Shown here one piece after another: positions 47,001 through 54,825 of a stretch of DNA of 64,000 nucleotides. The stretch comes from CAVQEG01 sp963711465 (lineage in GTDB: Bacteria > Bacteroidota > Ignavibacteria > OLB7): NCBI GenBank assembly GCA_963711465.1, contig CAVQEG010000002.1:372001-436000 (forward strand), read 5' to 3'. The notes beneath the pieces were generated by a model. That model did not search any database, was not told the DNA's origin, and was given only the letters and a program-made list of their open reading frames with translations. The translations under genes were made by a program, and so were the position numbers. The number at the start of each line of letters is the position of its first letter. The stretch's first letter is position 1.

Positions 47001-47464
47001 CGACGGAAGTAGAAGCGGGCGCAGTGGGCTGCGGTGGACGTCGACGACGATATGGACGGAAACGACTGGGTCGGCGCATTGAGCACACCGTAGTGCGCTT
47101 CCATCTCGGTGATCGACAGCTCCTCGATGGCGGCATCTTCGATCCACGGGAACCGTTCCAGCAGCGACGGATCCTTCTGGATATCGATGTAGGTCGGGAT
47201 GAATCCGTAGCGCTCTCCGGTGATGCCGATGAAGTACGGACGGCATTTGTCGACTTCTTCGAGGCACGTGGTGATCACCTGACCGAGCGCAACGTTCTCA
47301 TCGGTCAATCCCCAGCGCAGGTCGACTTCCGTGAACCGGATGCCCCGCTCGCGGCACAGCGCGCGGATCTCCGGGAAGATCTTCTTCACGAGGTGCTCGC
47401 GTTCTTCCTGGAGATCCTGGAACGTGGAGCTGATGAATATGCGGAGTTCGTTACGCTGTGGCAT
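44057..47464 (-). CDS. DUF4062-STAND NTPase-TPR protein R
   Basis: 1135 residues from MPQRNELRIF at 47464. The frame is open to 47671, but the extra codons are antisense-frame shadow of S. With this start the overlap with S is 14 bp. DUF4062 at about 5-155 (FISSTFQDLQEERE, FTEVDLRWG), the SISSSTST insert, P-loop AESGSGKSS with Lys270, Walker B-like VVILDGLNQL, FFHDYLRRAVEKRYL, about seven TPR units and a C-terminal cap ending RLEELRSDGEAS. It is the close paralogue of D in run 1, so the two runs share ancestry by segmental duplication. Last gene of run 2. Confidence 0.92.
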   Translation of the reverse strand: MPQRNELRIFISSTFQDLQEEREHLVKKIFPEIRALCRERGIRFTEVDLRWGLTDENVALGQVITTCLEEVDKCRPYFIGITGERYGFIPTYIDIQKDPSLLERFPWIEDAAIEELSITEMEAHYGVLNAPTQSFPSISSSTSTAAHCARFYFRRHRATLEDTGTEDDERTRLEAYQQRIRDAGASVEHFRDPVSLGELIYDDLIEIIRSDFADAKPPTPLEEERARHEAFALSRRRAYIANPRYLKRLNEHVASDEPPLVVYAESGSGKSSLFAFWAEQYRRKHRDAQVIEHYVGIGATSSDHYAIIQHLCMEIKERFAREEEIPTTPEELQKAFGQWLGYADHALKKNDEHMVVILDGLNQLQGSALNLRWIPPTIAPSIRLILSSTVEGTLVELEQRGWKRLGMQALDEAEREAVVVRYLAEYRKSLNAEQIRRIAGDYKCGHPLFLKTLLEELRLVGQHELLDERISGYLESTGTEDLFQRVLERLEDDYSQRAVRDVMSLLWASRSGLDERELSEVSGLARLKIATMIAGLDYHLVRKEGRLTFFHDYLRRAVEKRYLSDEQNRQRTHARLGAYFEQAELNERTASERMWQYAQAGDDAKLIETLANVDVLQLLYSDAGANEVLAQWSRLRESGHDPEAIYRRSIEQASGGEAAQRVNVRSVVAGVLERLGLWGGAIEIQRSMLEEATQSDLEKEAAASELALGRLLTSRGNYEEARDRIERAMRMYENSGDRLGVARAAHDLASLLYRQGELDHALELVLRSMEIREQLGDRRSIASTLRGVAAIYYHRGKYERAMEYMQRELSIFEELGDLDGMAGVYGNMGAIHADRDKHDLALQAYRRSLSKAEELGDLARIGLVNGNIGLVYLKLGQSARAMECFQTKLALAEQMGDRLGVADSNNYLGMAYHGIGEIDKSLECYSRKLAIDEELGDVRGSGIALGNVSSIYVERGEYDRALECYARATVAHRTVDYPYGLTYWLSGTAGILLRIVQTADSMPEYLPTYVPDATESNWRRSSLDVARENAEECKRISAELQKPDTLRTSTVVLARLDAEEGNADAARAGLTELMSRARSESDRANCHYWLWKLELDPDVDHRGEAERLYHASMETNPDDHSRQRLEELRSDGEAS

Positions 47465-48524
47465 CGTCGGGCTGCGGTGAGTTGGGGTCGGTCTGCGCTT
47501 CCATCTCATCGATTCGCTGCTGGTAGTCGCGTTTTGGGACAGTTGCGACGAGCGAGCGATACAGCTGCAGCGACTCGGCGCGGTGATCTTCGTCGTTGCT
47601 GCCAAGCTGCCACATCCGGTAATGCAGCTCGGCACGCTGCTCATCGTTGTCGCACTCAACAAGCAGGGCACGCATTGCCTCTGTCGCCCCCTCTGCGTCC
47701 CCTTCGGCAGCTGCCATGCGACTCAGCAGCACCCGGCCACCAAACAGCGTGTCCTGCATAGAGAGGTCCTTGCTGATCTCTACGCACTCCTCCGCATGTT
47801 GGCGCGCGACGCCCAACGTTGCCGCCCGCCACGACGACGGCTCGACTTCAAATACGAATGATTGAAGAAACGAAGGAGGCGGTGCGGTGGTCTCACCTGC
47901 ATCGGCGACGTCCACCAGTGCGGATGCGAAGCCATGCAGCGCATAGCTCAGGCCGGCACGGTCGCCTATGTCTCGATATTCGTCAGCGGCCTGGCGAAAA
48001 CACGGGAGCGCCTCGGCACGTTCCCCGCGAGCGGCTAGAACGGCCCCCCGGTTGACAATGGCGAACGCCACGCCGCGGCGGTGGCGGCGGAAGAAGAAGA
48101 ATGCGCTGTCGTTCGCCTCGCCAGGGACATTGGAATCATTGAGCACGGCATGCCGGAACTCTAAATCGATGATAGACGATCCCTCCATTGCCGCGGTCTG
48201 GATCCACGGATACCGCTTCAACAACTCGGCATCCTTGTAATACTCGGCAAGCTCCGGCGCGTACCCGTATCGCTCCCCTGTGATCCCGATGAAGTACGGT
48301 CGACACCCGTCGATCTCCTCGAGGCACGTGCGAACGACCTGTCCGAGCACGACGTCTTCGTCGGTCAGCCCCCAGCGCAGATCCACTTCCGTGAAGCGAA
48401 TGCCACGCTCGCGACAGAGCGCGCGGATCTCGGGGAAGATTTTCTTCACCAAATGCTCGCGTTCCTCCTGCAGATCGCGGAAGGTGGAGCTGATGAAGAC
48501 GCGGAGTTCGTTATTCGACGGCAT
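47451..48524 (-). CDS. DUF4062 protein S with internal loss of NTPase and most TPRs
   Basis: 357 residues from MPSNNELRVF. Residues 1-150 are an intact DUF4062 domain (FISSTFRDLQEERE, VDLRWG, RPYFIGITGERYG). At about residue 151 (near 48074) the sequence jumps in frame from FFFRRHRRG to VAFAIVNRGAVLAARGERAE, part of a TPR unit, and continues through the normal C-terminal cap (LFGGRVLLSRMAAAEGDAEG, RAELHYRMWQLG). The P-loop, Walker B and winged-helix parts are absent. The reading frame is preserved and both overlaps (14 bp with T, 14 bp with R) are intact, so it is likely still translated. It could be a free effector, a dominant-negative partner or simply a deletion product. Confidence 0.85.
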   Translation of the reverse strand: MPSNNELRVFISSTFRDLQEEREHLVKKIFPEIRALCRERGIRFTEVDLRWGLTDEDVVLGQVVRTCLEEIDGCRPYFIGITGERYGYAPELAEYYKDAELLKRYPWIQTAAMEGSSIIDLEFRHAVLNDSNVPGEANDSAFFFFRRHRRGVAFAIVNRGAVLAARGERAEALPCFRQAADEYRDIGDRAGLSYALHGFASALVDVADAGETTAPPPSFLQSFVFEVEPSSWRAATLGVARQHAEECVEISKDLSMQDTLFGGRVLLSRMAAAEGDAEGATEAMRALLVECDNDEQRAELHYRMWQLGSNDEDHRAESLQLYRSLVATVPKRDYQQRIDEMEAQTDPNSPQPDDATA

Positions 48525-51500
48525 CAGAGGCCTTCGGCGGGATAGGTTCGATCGCGGCGCCCATTTCGGCGAGACGCGTGCGGTACACGTGCTTCGGGGC
48601 CTTCTCAAAGAGTTGCTGATACAACCGCATCGCCTCGCTCCGGTTCGCCTCCCTGTCCGATGACAATCGCCACTGCCAGTAGTTCAAATCCGCACGCTCG
48701 GCGTCATCGCTCACCTGCTCGAGCAACTCTTCGAGGCGTCGCAGCCCGTCACCGACGCTGCCTTCGGCTGATTCGACTCGTGCAAGCAGCAGCTGCGACG
48801 CGAACTGTGTATCGGGTTTGTGCAGATGCGTGCTGATTGCCAGGCACTCTTCTGCGTCCCTGCGCGCACACTGCAGGGCCAGGTCGTGCCAGTTCGCCGG
48901 CGTCGCCTCCGGCAGGAGGGTGCGAAGATATCCAGGCATCTGCGGGTGTCGGATCAATTCCAGCAGCACCTGCACTCTGCCCTTGAGCCAGTAGGTAACT
49001 CCGTGAAGGAATCCGGCGCTGCGATGTTCCTCCAGAGCATGATTGAAGCACTCCAGCGCCTGGTCATACTCACCGCGGGGGATGTAAACAGATCCCATGT
49101 TGCCGGTGGCAATCGAGAATCCGATGCGGTCACCGGATTCCTCATAGCTCGCTCGCGCCCGATGGAACGCCTCGAGTGCCTGGTCGTACTCGCCGAGATC
49201 GACGTGGAGGAGCGCAATGTGTCCGATGGCGGCGGAGACGATCTTCCCGCGCTCGCCCAATTCCTCGCAGATAGCCAACGCCTTTCGGTAGCATTCCATC
49301 GCCTGGTCGTACTCGCCGCAATGGGAGTATGCAAGACCCATGTTCCCGACGACCATCGCGACCCCGCTGCGATCACCGAGTTCCTCACAGATCGCCAGCT
49401 TCCGCCGATAGCACTCGACGGCCTGGTCATACTCGCCGCGATTGAAGTGAACACCCCCCATGTTCCCGATGGCAGACGAGGCCCACACGCGATCGCCAAG
49501 TTCCTCGCTGATCGCCAGCAATCGCCGCTGGAATTCCAGTGCGCGGTCATACTCGCCCAGATCGGCGTAGAGCGACCCCAGGTTCCCGATGGCACGGGCG
49601 ACGCCGCTGCGGTCGCCGAGTTCCTCGCTGATCGTCAATAACTGCCGCTCGCATTCCAGGGCGTCGTCAATTTCGCCACGAACGGCGTACACGTTCCCCA
49701 GGTTCCCGATCGCGCTGGCCACCCCGCGTCGATCGCCCAGCTCCTCACTCATGGACAGCGCCTGCCGGTAGCATTCCAGCGCACGCCCGTACTCGCCGCG
49801 ACTGAAGTGCAGATTCCCCATCTCCGCGATGACCCCGGAGACGCCAATGCGGTCGCCCAGGCGTTCGAAGACCTCCTGTGCGGCGGAGAGCTGCACCAAT
49901 GCCTCGTCGTATTCCCCTCGGTTGATGTACAGCTTCCCGAGACCGCGCAATGCAACCGCGTGGTGGACGGAATCGTGAGCGTCAACGGCACGACTCAGAA
50001 CCTGATGGTGAATCTCGATGGAAGCCGACCATTCCCCCAGCTTCTCGAGCAGGCCACCGACGCGCACCAGTGGTTCCAGCGCGACTTCACTTCGCTCGAT
50101 CGCCGCTGTGACGCTGCGGCGATAGACCGACGACGGGTCATGTCCCAGCGTGCGCAACCATGCCCACTGCTGCAGGATGTCGTAGACCCCGGGGCCGCCG
50201 TGCAGGAGCGCGAGGATTTCCGGGCGCCCAAGGAATTCGGCCATTTCCGCATCGTCGTTTGCCTGCCGGTACTGCCACAACAACTCGATTGCGATCCGCT
50301 GATCGGGTTCGGCCGCCTTGAAATATCCTGCCAGCTGCTGGTGGACGCGACGGTGCTGCTCGGCGTCCGACAGATAGCGGTGTTCGACCGCTCGGCGGAG
50401 ATAGTCGTGAAAGAATCCCAGCAGTCCGTCATGGCGGATCAGGTGGTAATCCAGGGCAAACAATACCCGCGACAATTCCAGTCGGCTCTCTGCGCTCAAC
50501 TCCAGCAACTCCGTCTCGCTCAGGCCGCTTCGCGAACCCCAGATCAGCTCCAGGATCGCCCGCATCCGTTCCTCGCCGTAATCATGCTCCAGTCGTTCGA
50601 GCATCGCCTGGAACACCTCGTCGAGATCGGCCGACGAGACGTAGCGCCGAATCACATCCGAGAGCGTCTCGTGCTCTCCGTGCAGTCGGAGCTCCTCGGC
50701 GACCACCCGCAGAAACAGCGGCGAACTCGCCTTCGCATCGCTGACGACCATCTGCAGCTGCTGTGGCGCGATCCCCTTGTGGAATTCGCCCAGATACCGG
50801 ACGACGATGCTCTGTCGCACCCGCTCGTCCTCCAGCGGCACGACATTCAGCTCCGACCAACCGCGCCCGATGAGCCGCGTTTCGACGTCGCCCGGCGTCG
50901 TCGAGATCACCAGCTTCGCGCCCGCCGGGATCGTCTCCGGCAGCCATGCCAGCCGCTGTCCCGCTTCATCGAGCTGGTTGACCGCGTCGATAACGATCAG
51001 CACGTCGATCTCCGCCTGATCGGCCAGATGCTCACAGCGGAACAGCCAGTTCGGGAAGCTCCGCTGGAGGTCCTCCGGCTTCGATGCAACCGGCTCGTCG
51101 ATGGCGAAGCGATCACGGACCTCCTCGATGATGTGCCGCATCACCGAGGTCGCCGTCCCGCTCGTCTGCGATGCGCCGACGTAGTGCTCGATGACCAGCG
51201 ACGTTGGGTGCTTCTTGCGATGGTACTCTGCCAGATACGCGACCAGCGAACTCTTGCCCAGACCCGACTCGGCGGTGATCACGAGAGGGTCCGTTCCCTC
51301 GGCAAACCACGAGGTAAACTCCTTCAGGTAGGTGGGATTCGGGATGTAGGCGCGCACCCGGCTCGCCGCAAACGCGGAATGGAAGCGACGCTCCGTCTGA
51401 AGTTCCGACGGTGCTTCACCCTCCGGCCAGTTGCGATCGATCAGATCGACCAGATCGGCCCGCACCACGTCGCCCAGATCCTCGACACGCACGAATTCGC

Positions 51501-52014
51501 GAATTGGTCGACCGGTGGATCGCACCCGCTCGACCAGAGCGGAGAGCCGCCGTGCATCGTCGGCGTCGGACGAATCGGTGGTGCGGTGGTAGAAAAAGGC
51601 GTACGCGCCATCGACCTGCGGGGCATCGAACACGCCATGGACGAATTCCATCTCGGTGACGCTTGCTCCGTCGATGGCAAGCTCCTCGACGAACGGATAC
51701 TTCGCCAGCAGCTCCGGGTCCATCAGTATCTCATGGAGTTCCGGCACCCAGCCGTAGCGATTACCGATGATGCCAATGAAATACGGACGGCACTTGTCAA
51801 CCTCTTCGAGACAGGTGCGAATCACCTGTCCGAGCATCGCGTCTTGCTCGGTCAGTCCCCACCGCAGATCGACGTCAGTGAAGGTGACGCCCCGCTCGCG
51901 GCACAGCGCGCGGATCTCGGGGAAGACTTTCTTCACCAGGTGCTCCCGCTCCTCCTGCAGATCGCGGAAGGTGCTCGAGATGAAGACGCGGAGTTCGTTA
52001 CTCATAGTCGGCAT
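48511..52014 (-). CDS. DUF4062-STAND NTPase-TPR protein T
   Basis: 1167 residues from MPTMSNELRV at 52014; a GAGG lies about 8 nt upstream. The frame stays open to 52374 because it is in phase with a decayed C-terminal cap of an upstream gene. DUF4062 at about 5-145, P-loop AESGLGKS with Lys254, Walker B-like VLIVIDAVNQL; the NTPase core is of the F/H subtype (GASQTSGTATSVMRHIIEE). About ten TPR units follow, of the form SIEELGDR.GVA.AIGN.G.VY...GEYD.ALE, then a cap (DTQFASQLLLARVESAEG). The stop overlaps S by 14 bp. It has the longest TPR array of the second run. Confidence 0.92.
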   Translation of the reverse strand: MPTMSNELRVFISSTFRDLQEEREHLVKKVFPEIRALCRERGVTFTDVDLRWGLTEQDAMLGQVIRTCLEEVDKCRPYFIGIIGNRYGWVPELHEILMDPELLAKYPFVEELAIDGASVTEMEFVHGVFDAPQVDGAYAFFYHRTTDSSDADDARRLSALVERVRSTGRPIREFVRVEDLGDVVRADLVDLIDRNWPEGEAPSELQTERRFHSAFAASRVRAYIPNPTYLKEFTSWFAEGTDPLVITAESGLGKSSLVAYLAEYHRKKHPTSLVIEHYVGASQTSGTATSVMRHIIEEVRDRFAIDEPVASKPEDLQRSFPNWLFRCEHLADQAEIDVLIVIDAVNQLDEAGQRLAWLPETIPAGAKLVISTTPGDVETRLIGRGWSELNVVPLEDERVRQSIVVRYLGEFHKGIAPQQLQMVVSDAKASSPLFLRVVAEELRLHGEHETLSDVIRRYVSSADLDEVFQAMLERLEHDYGEERMRAILELIWGSRSGLSETELLELSAESRLELSRVLFALDYHLIRHDGLLGFFHDYLRRAVEHRYLSDAEQHRRVHQQLAGYFKAAEPDQRIAIELLWQYRQANDDAEMAEFLGRPEILALLHGGPGVYDILQQWAWLRTLGHDPSSVYRRSVTAAIERSEVALEPLVRVGGLLEKLGEWSASIEIHHQVLSRAVDAHDSVHHAVALRGLGKLYINRGEYDEALVQLSAAQEVFERLGDRIGVSGVIAEMGNLHFSRGEYGRALECYRQALSMSEELGDRRGVASAIGNLGNVYAVRGEIDDALECERQLLTISEELGDRSGVARAIGNLGSLYADLGEYDRALEFQRRLLAISEELGDRVWASSAIGNMGGVHFNRGEYDQAVECYRRKLAICEELGDRSGVAMVVGNMGLAYSHCGEYDQAMECYRKALAICEELGERGKIVSAAIGHIALLHVDLGEYDQALEAFHRARASYEESGDRIGFSIATGNMGSVYIPRGEYDQALECFNHALEEHRSAGFLHGVTYWLKGRVQVLLELIRHPQMPGYLRTLLPEATPANWHDLALQCARRDAEECLAISTHLHKPDTQFASQLLLARVESAEGSVGDGLRRLEELLEQVSDDAERADLNYWQWRLSSDREANRSEAMRLYQQLFEKAPKHVYRTRLAEMGAAIEPIPPKASDAVE

Positions 52015-52322
52015 CGTCTGCCTCGGTGGCGGATGATGGTTGGAGTCGGCCGCACGCAGCCCCTCGAGCTTCACGCGGTGGTCGTGCTTTGGTATGCGCG
52101 CCAGCAGCGAAGCGTACGGGCGTTCGGTTCCCGCGCGATGGTCGATCGAGGCATCCGGCTCGAGATTCCAGGAGCAGTCGTGCAGCTCGGCACGTTGCTC
52201 GACATCCTCGGCTTCATCCGCCATCACGTGCAGGCGGCGAAGTGGGGTGTTCCCGCCCCTTCGGCAGCTTCGATTCGCGCCCAGAGCACGCGACCAGCGT
52301 ACAGCTCGTCCGGCTGTGACGT
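52015..52322 (-). pseudogene. Decayed C-terminal cap of a DUF4062-STAND gene
   Basis: Two minus frames carry recognisable cap sequence: QPDELYAGRVLWARIEAAEG (about 52322-52230), then RAELHDCSWNLEPDASIDHR and ARIPKHDHRVKLEGLRAADS (about 52200-52030), separated by a frameshift near 52215. It lies between U and T and is probably the severed 3' end of U. Confidence 0.75.
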
Positions 52323-52410
52323 CTCTCCTGGGAGCGCGCGACTCTCCCCGACGGCGTCGCGCCGCTTCAGGCAACGAAATCCGCGCGGCGCCGATCGAGC
52401 ATCGCCCGTC

Positions 52411-54129
52411 TCAATTCGCCCGCTCGGCCTGCTGCTCCTCCTCGTTCTCCGGCTCCAGGTATCTCGTCTCGACTGCTCGGCGCAGATACGCATGGAAGAA
52501 GTTGAGCAGCCCGGCGCTGCGCATCAGGTGGTAGTCGAGCGCCATCAGGAAGGCCGAAAGATCGAGCCGGGTGAATTTCCGTCCGCTCATGCCCTCCAAT
52601 GGCGGCTCGAGATTCAGCAGATCCTGCAGTTCGCTCTCGGTCAATCCCGAGCGCGACGCCCAGACGTACATCATCGTCTGCTGCACCAGCTCCTGATCGT
52701 AGTCCTCCTCCATGCGCTCGAGCACGCGATGGAACAGGTCGTCGAGATCGCTCGCCGACAGGAAGTAATCGATGCGCTCGTCGAGCTGCTCGAAGACGCC
52801 GAAGACGCGCAGTTCCTCGAGCACGGTTCGCAGAAAGAGCGGGCTGTGTGTGTTCGGTGTCGCTGCGATTCGGCCGACCTGATCGGCGGTGAGGCGCTTG
52901 CGGAACCCGGCGAGATACCGCTCGATGACCGTCGCGCGCTGCTCGGCACTCAGTGGTTTCACCTCGAGCATCGGGTAGCCGCGCGAACCCAGTGCGTCCA
53001 GCGATGGCCCCTCGGTGGTACTGACCACGAACGTGACGGCTGGCGGAATGAACTCGGGAAGCCAGTGCAGCTCCTGTCCGAGCGACGGGAGCTGGTTGAC
53101 CGCGTCGATCACCACAAGGAGATTCGTGTCACGCGCATAGGCGAGCCACGCCGGGAAGTCGCGCTCGATCCTCTCGGCGCTCTCGGGCAGCTGCTGCTCG
53201 ACGCCGTAGAGTTCCTTGATCTCGGTGATCAACCGGAGCATGAGGCCGATGCGATCCTGCGCCGCGGCGGTGGCGCCGACGTAGTGCTCGATCACGTGGT
53301 CGTCCGGGTGCGCCGTGCGATACTGCTCCGACCAGTACGCCAGCAGCGCGCTCTTTCCCGTTCCGGACGGTGCCGTCACACAGATGCCCTGGTTGCCCTC
53401 GGCAACGAGCTCGTCGAGCCGAGCGACGGTCGACGCGTCGGGCACATATGCGCCGCGACGCGTACGGGCAAAGGCCTCATGCGCACTGCGCTCCTGTTGC
53501 GCCGGGGAGGGCGCCGCCTCGACCGGAAACCGTTCATCGATGATCGCCAGCAGATCGGCCCGGATCTGCTCGCCGAGTTCCTCGGGCGTACGGAAGTCAT
53601 CGCGTACCGGGAAACCGCTACCGTGGAGTTCCGACTTCAATCGCTCGAGTCTGTTCGCCAGCGTCTCGTCGGATTCGGTGAACTCCGGTGGCGTGACGTC
53701 CGGGTGGCGCAGGTAGAAGAACGCGTCGACCGCGTCGCGCTCGCGCATGAGCGCTCCGTGGCGGAACTCCATCTCGGTAATGCTCAACCCCTCGTCGGCT
53801 GCCTCGGCCAGCCACGGGTAACGCTCTTCGAGCTCGGCGTCGTCGGTCTGGTCGTGCGGCGGCACCCAACCGTAGCGTCCGCCGAGTATGCCGATGAAGT
53901 ACGGTCGGCACCGCTCGATCTCCTGCATGCAGATCGCTATGACGCCGCCCCGCTCGGCCTCCTCGCGTGTGAGCCCCCACCGCAGATCGATGTCGGTGAA
54001 GGTGACGCCGCGCTCGCGACAGGCGGCGCGGACTTCGGGAAATACCTTCTTCACGAGATGCTCGCGTTCCTCCTGCATGTCGCGGAACGTGCTGGAGATG
54101 AACACCCGGAGTTCGTTTGTCGCGGACAC
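52411..54129 (-). CDS. DUF4062-STAND NTPase protein U, lacking TPRs (first gene of run 2)
   Basis: 572 residues, GTG start (SATNELRVF) with GAGGA 5 nt upstream and a TATATTC box 89 bp upstream. DUF4062 at about 5-140 (FISSTFRDMQEERE, DIDLRWGLTREEAERGG, LSITEMEFRHG). The P-loop APSGTGKS is around 253-260 and the Walker B-like LLVVIDAVNQL is present; the NTPase is complete to FFHAYLRRAVETRYLEPENE. It then stops after a short Glu/Gln-rich tail (EEEQQAERAN). The TPR array is missing, and a degraded cap lies 90 bp downstream, so a deletion has removed the sensor half. If expressed it may be a sensor-less form. The NTPase subtype differs from that of the other members. Confidence 0.88.
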   Translation of the reverse strand: MSATNELRVFISSTFRDMQEEREHLVKKVFPEVRAACRERGVTFTDIDLRWGLTREEAERGGVIAICMQEIERCRPYFIGILGGRYGWVPPHDQTDDAELEERYPWLAEAADEGLSITEMEFRHGALMRERDAVDAFFYLRHPDVTPPEFTESDETLANRLERLKSELHGSGFPVRDDFRTPEELGEQIRADLLAIIDERFPVEAAPSPAQQERSAHEAFARTRRGAYVPDASTVARLDELVAEGNQGICVTAPSGTGKSALLAYWSEQYRTAHPDDHVIEHYVGATAAAQDRIGLMLRLITEIKELYGVEQQLPESAERIERDFPAWLAYARDTNLLVVIDAVNQLPSLGQELHWLPEFIPPAVTFVVSTTEGPSLDALGSRGYPMLEVKPLSAEQRATVIERYLAGFRKRLTADQVGRIAATPNTHSPLFLRTVLEELRVFGVFEQLDERIDYFLSASDLDDLFHRVLERMEEDYDQELVQQTMMYVWASRSGLTESELQDLLNLEPPLEGMSGRKFTRLDLSAFLMALDYHLMRSAGLLNFFHAYLRRAVETRYLEPENEEEQQAERAN

Positions 54130-54217
54130 GGCGGTCCTCGTCTGTTGATGTACGAACGGATTCCCGGAGGTGGCCGGGAGCTACGGGGATGTGCTGAGGT
54201 GGAATGAAGAGCGCGGA

Positions 54218-54224
54218 GAATATA
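54218..54224 (-). promoter_or_regulatory. TATATTC box upstream of gene U
   Basis: Minus-strand context CCCCCTATATTCTCCGCG, 89 bp before the GTG of U. Almost the same context as the box before F (TATATTCTCC in both). Confidence 0.45.
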
Positions 54225-54259
54225 GGGGGCGGCGGGAAACCAAATGTCGGTTACAGGTC

Positions 54260-54394
54260 TCACTCTGCGGCGACTCCAGCGCGAGTAGAACGGATCATCT
54301 CCGGGAAGACGTTCGTCACGAGATGCTCCCGCTCCCCCTGCAGATCGCGGAAGGTGGAGCTGATGAAGACGCGGAGTTCGTTCGATGCGGGCAC
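54260..54394 (-). pseudogene. DUF4062 N-terminal remnant (44 residues)
   Basis: GTG start, PASNELRVFISSTFRDLQGE, REHLVTNVFPEM, then RSTRAGVAAE and a TGA stop. Only the first 32 residues or so match the family. It has its own TATATTC box 80 bp upstream. It sits head-to-tail just upstream of U, so it is either the stump of a deleted gene or a very short product. Confidence 0.75.
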
Positions 54395-54825
54395 TGTTCA
54401 AGGTCGAACACGGTGGACGGATGGTCGCGGGGCGGTTGACTTGGAAGGGTGGGGATCCTGCGGTTCGCGGTACGAATATACCGACGACGAATCAGCCGGA
54501 CGATCGTCGTGCATCGCTCCGACCACGCCTCGGGTCTGGCGCACCCGCCATTGTCGATCGAGAAGATCCTCTATCTTCCTGCCGCCAAATCACCCACCGA
54601 CGATCGTCACCCTGTCGGACCTCCGCCCGTTGTTCGCGCGACATCTCATCGCCGGTTTCACCGTCATGATTTCTTCTCGACGTCAGCATGTTCAATGACG
54701 TCCCCATCCATTTCCACACCGGAACGATCGCACAACGTTCGCCGTGCCGGAAACGAGTGGCCGGACTCCCCGTTCGTTTCTTCCCAACGTCCCTCGTCCA
54801 TCACGAATTCCAACGACCCTGGACC
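54395..54825. other. Divergent intergenic region between the remnant and V
   Basis: About 430 bp without a convincing gene. It contains the minus-strand TATATTC box above and a plus-strand TATCTTC (54572-54578) about 250 bp before V, similar to the one before G. Open frames that enter from V lack family similarity here. Confidence 0.4.
54474..54480 (-). promoter_or_regulatory. TATATTC box upstream of the 54394 remnant
   Basis: Minus-strand context GTCGGTATATTCGTACC, 80 bp before the GTG at 54394. Confidence 0.4.

Noticed and set aside
49807..54207. A 1466-codon open frame on the plus strand opposite T and U
   Set aside because: It is antisense to two clear DUF4062-STAND genes, has no recognisable domain and arises from the high GC and codon bias of the coding strand. 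The same holds for 906-2732, 3916-5466, 11167-12783, 15122-16936 and 45383-47761 (plus), and for 21415-24585 and 19575-21794 (minus).
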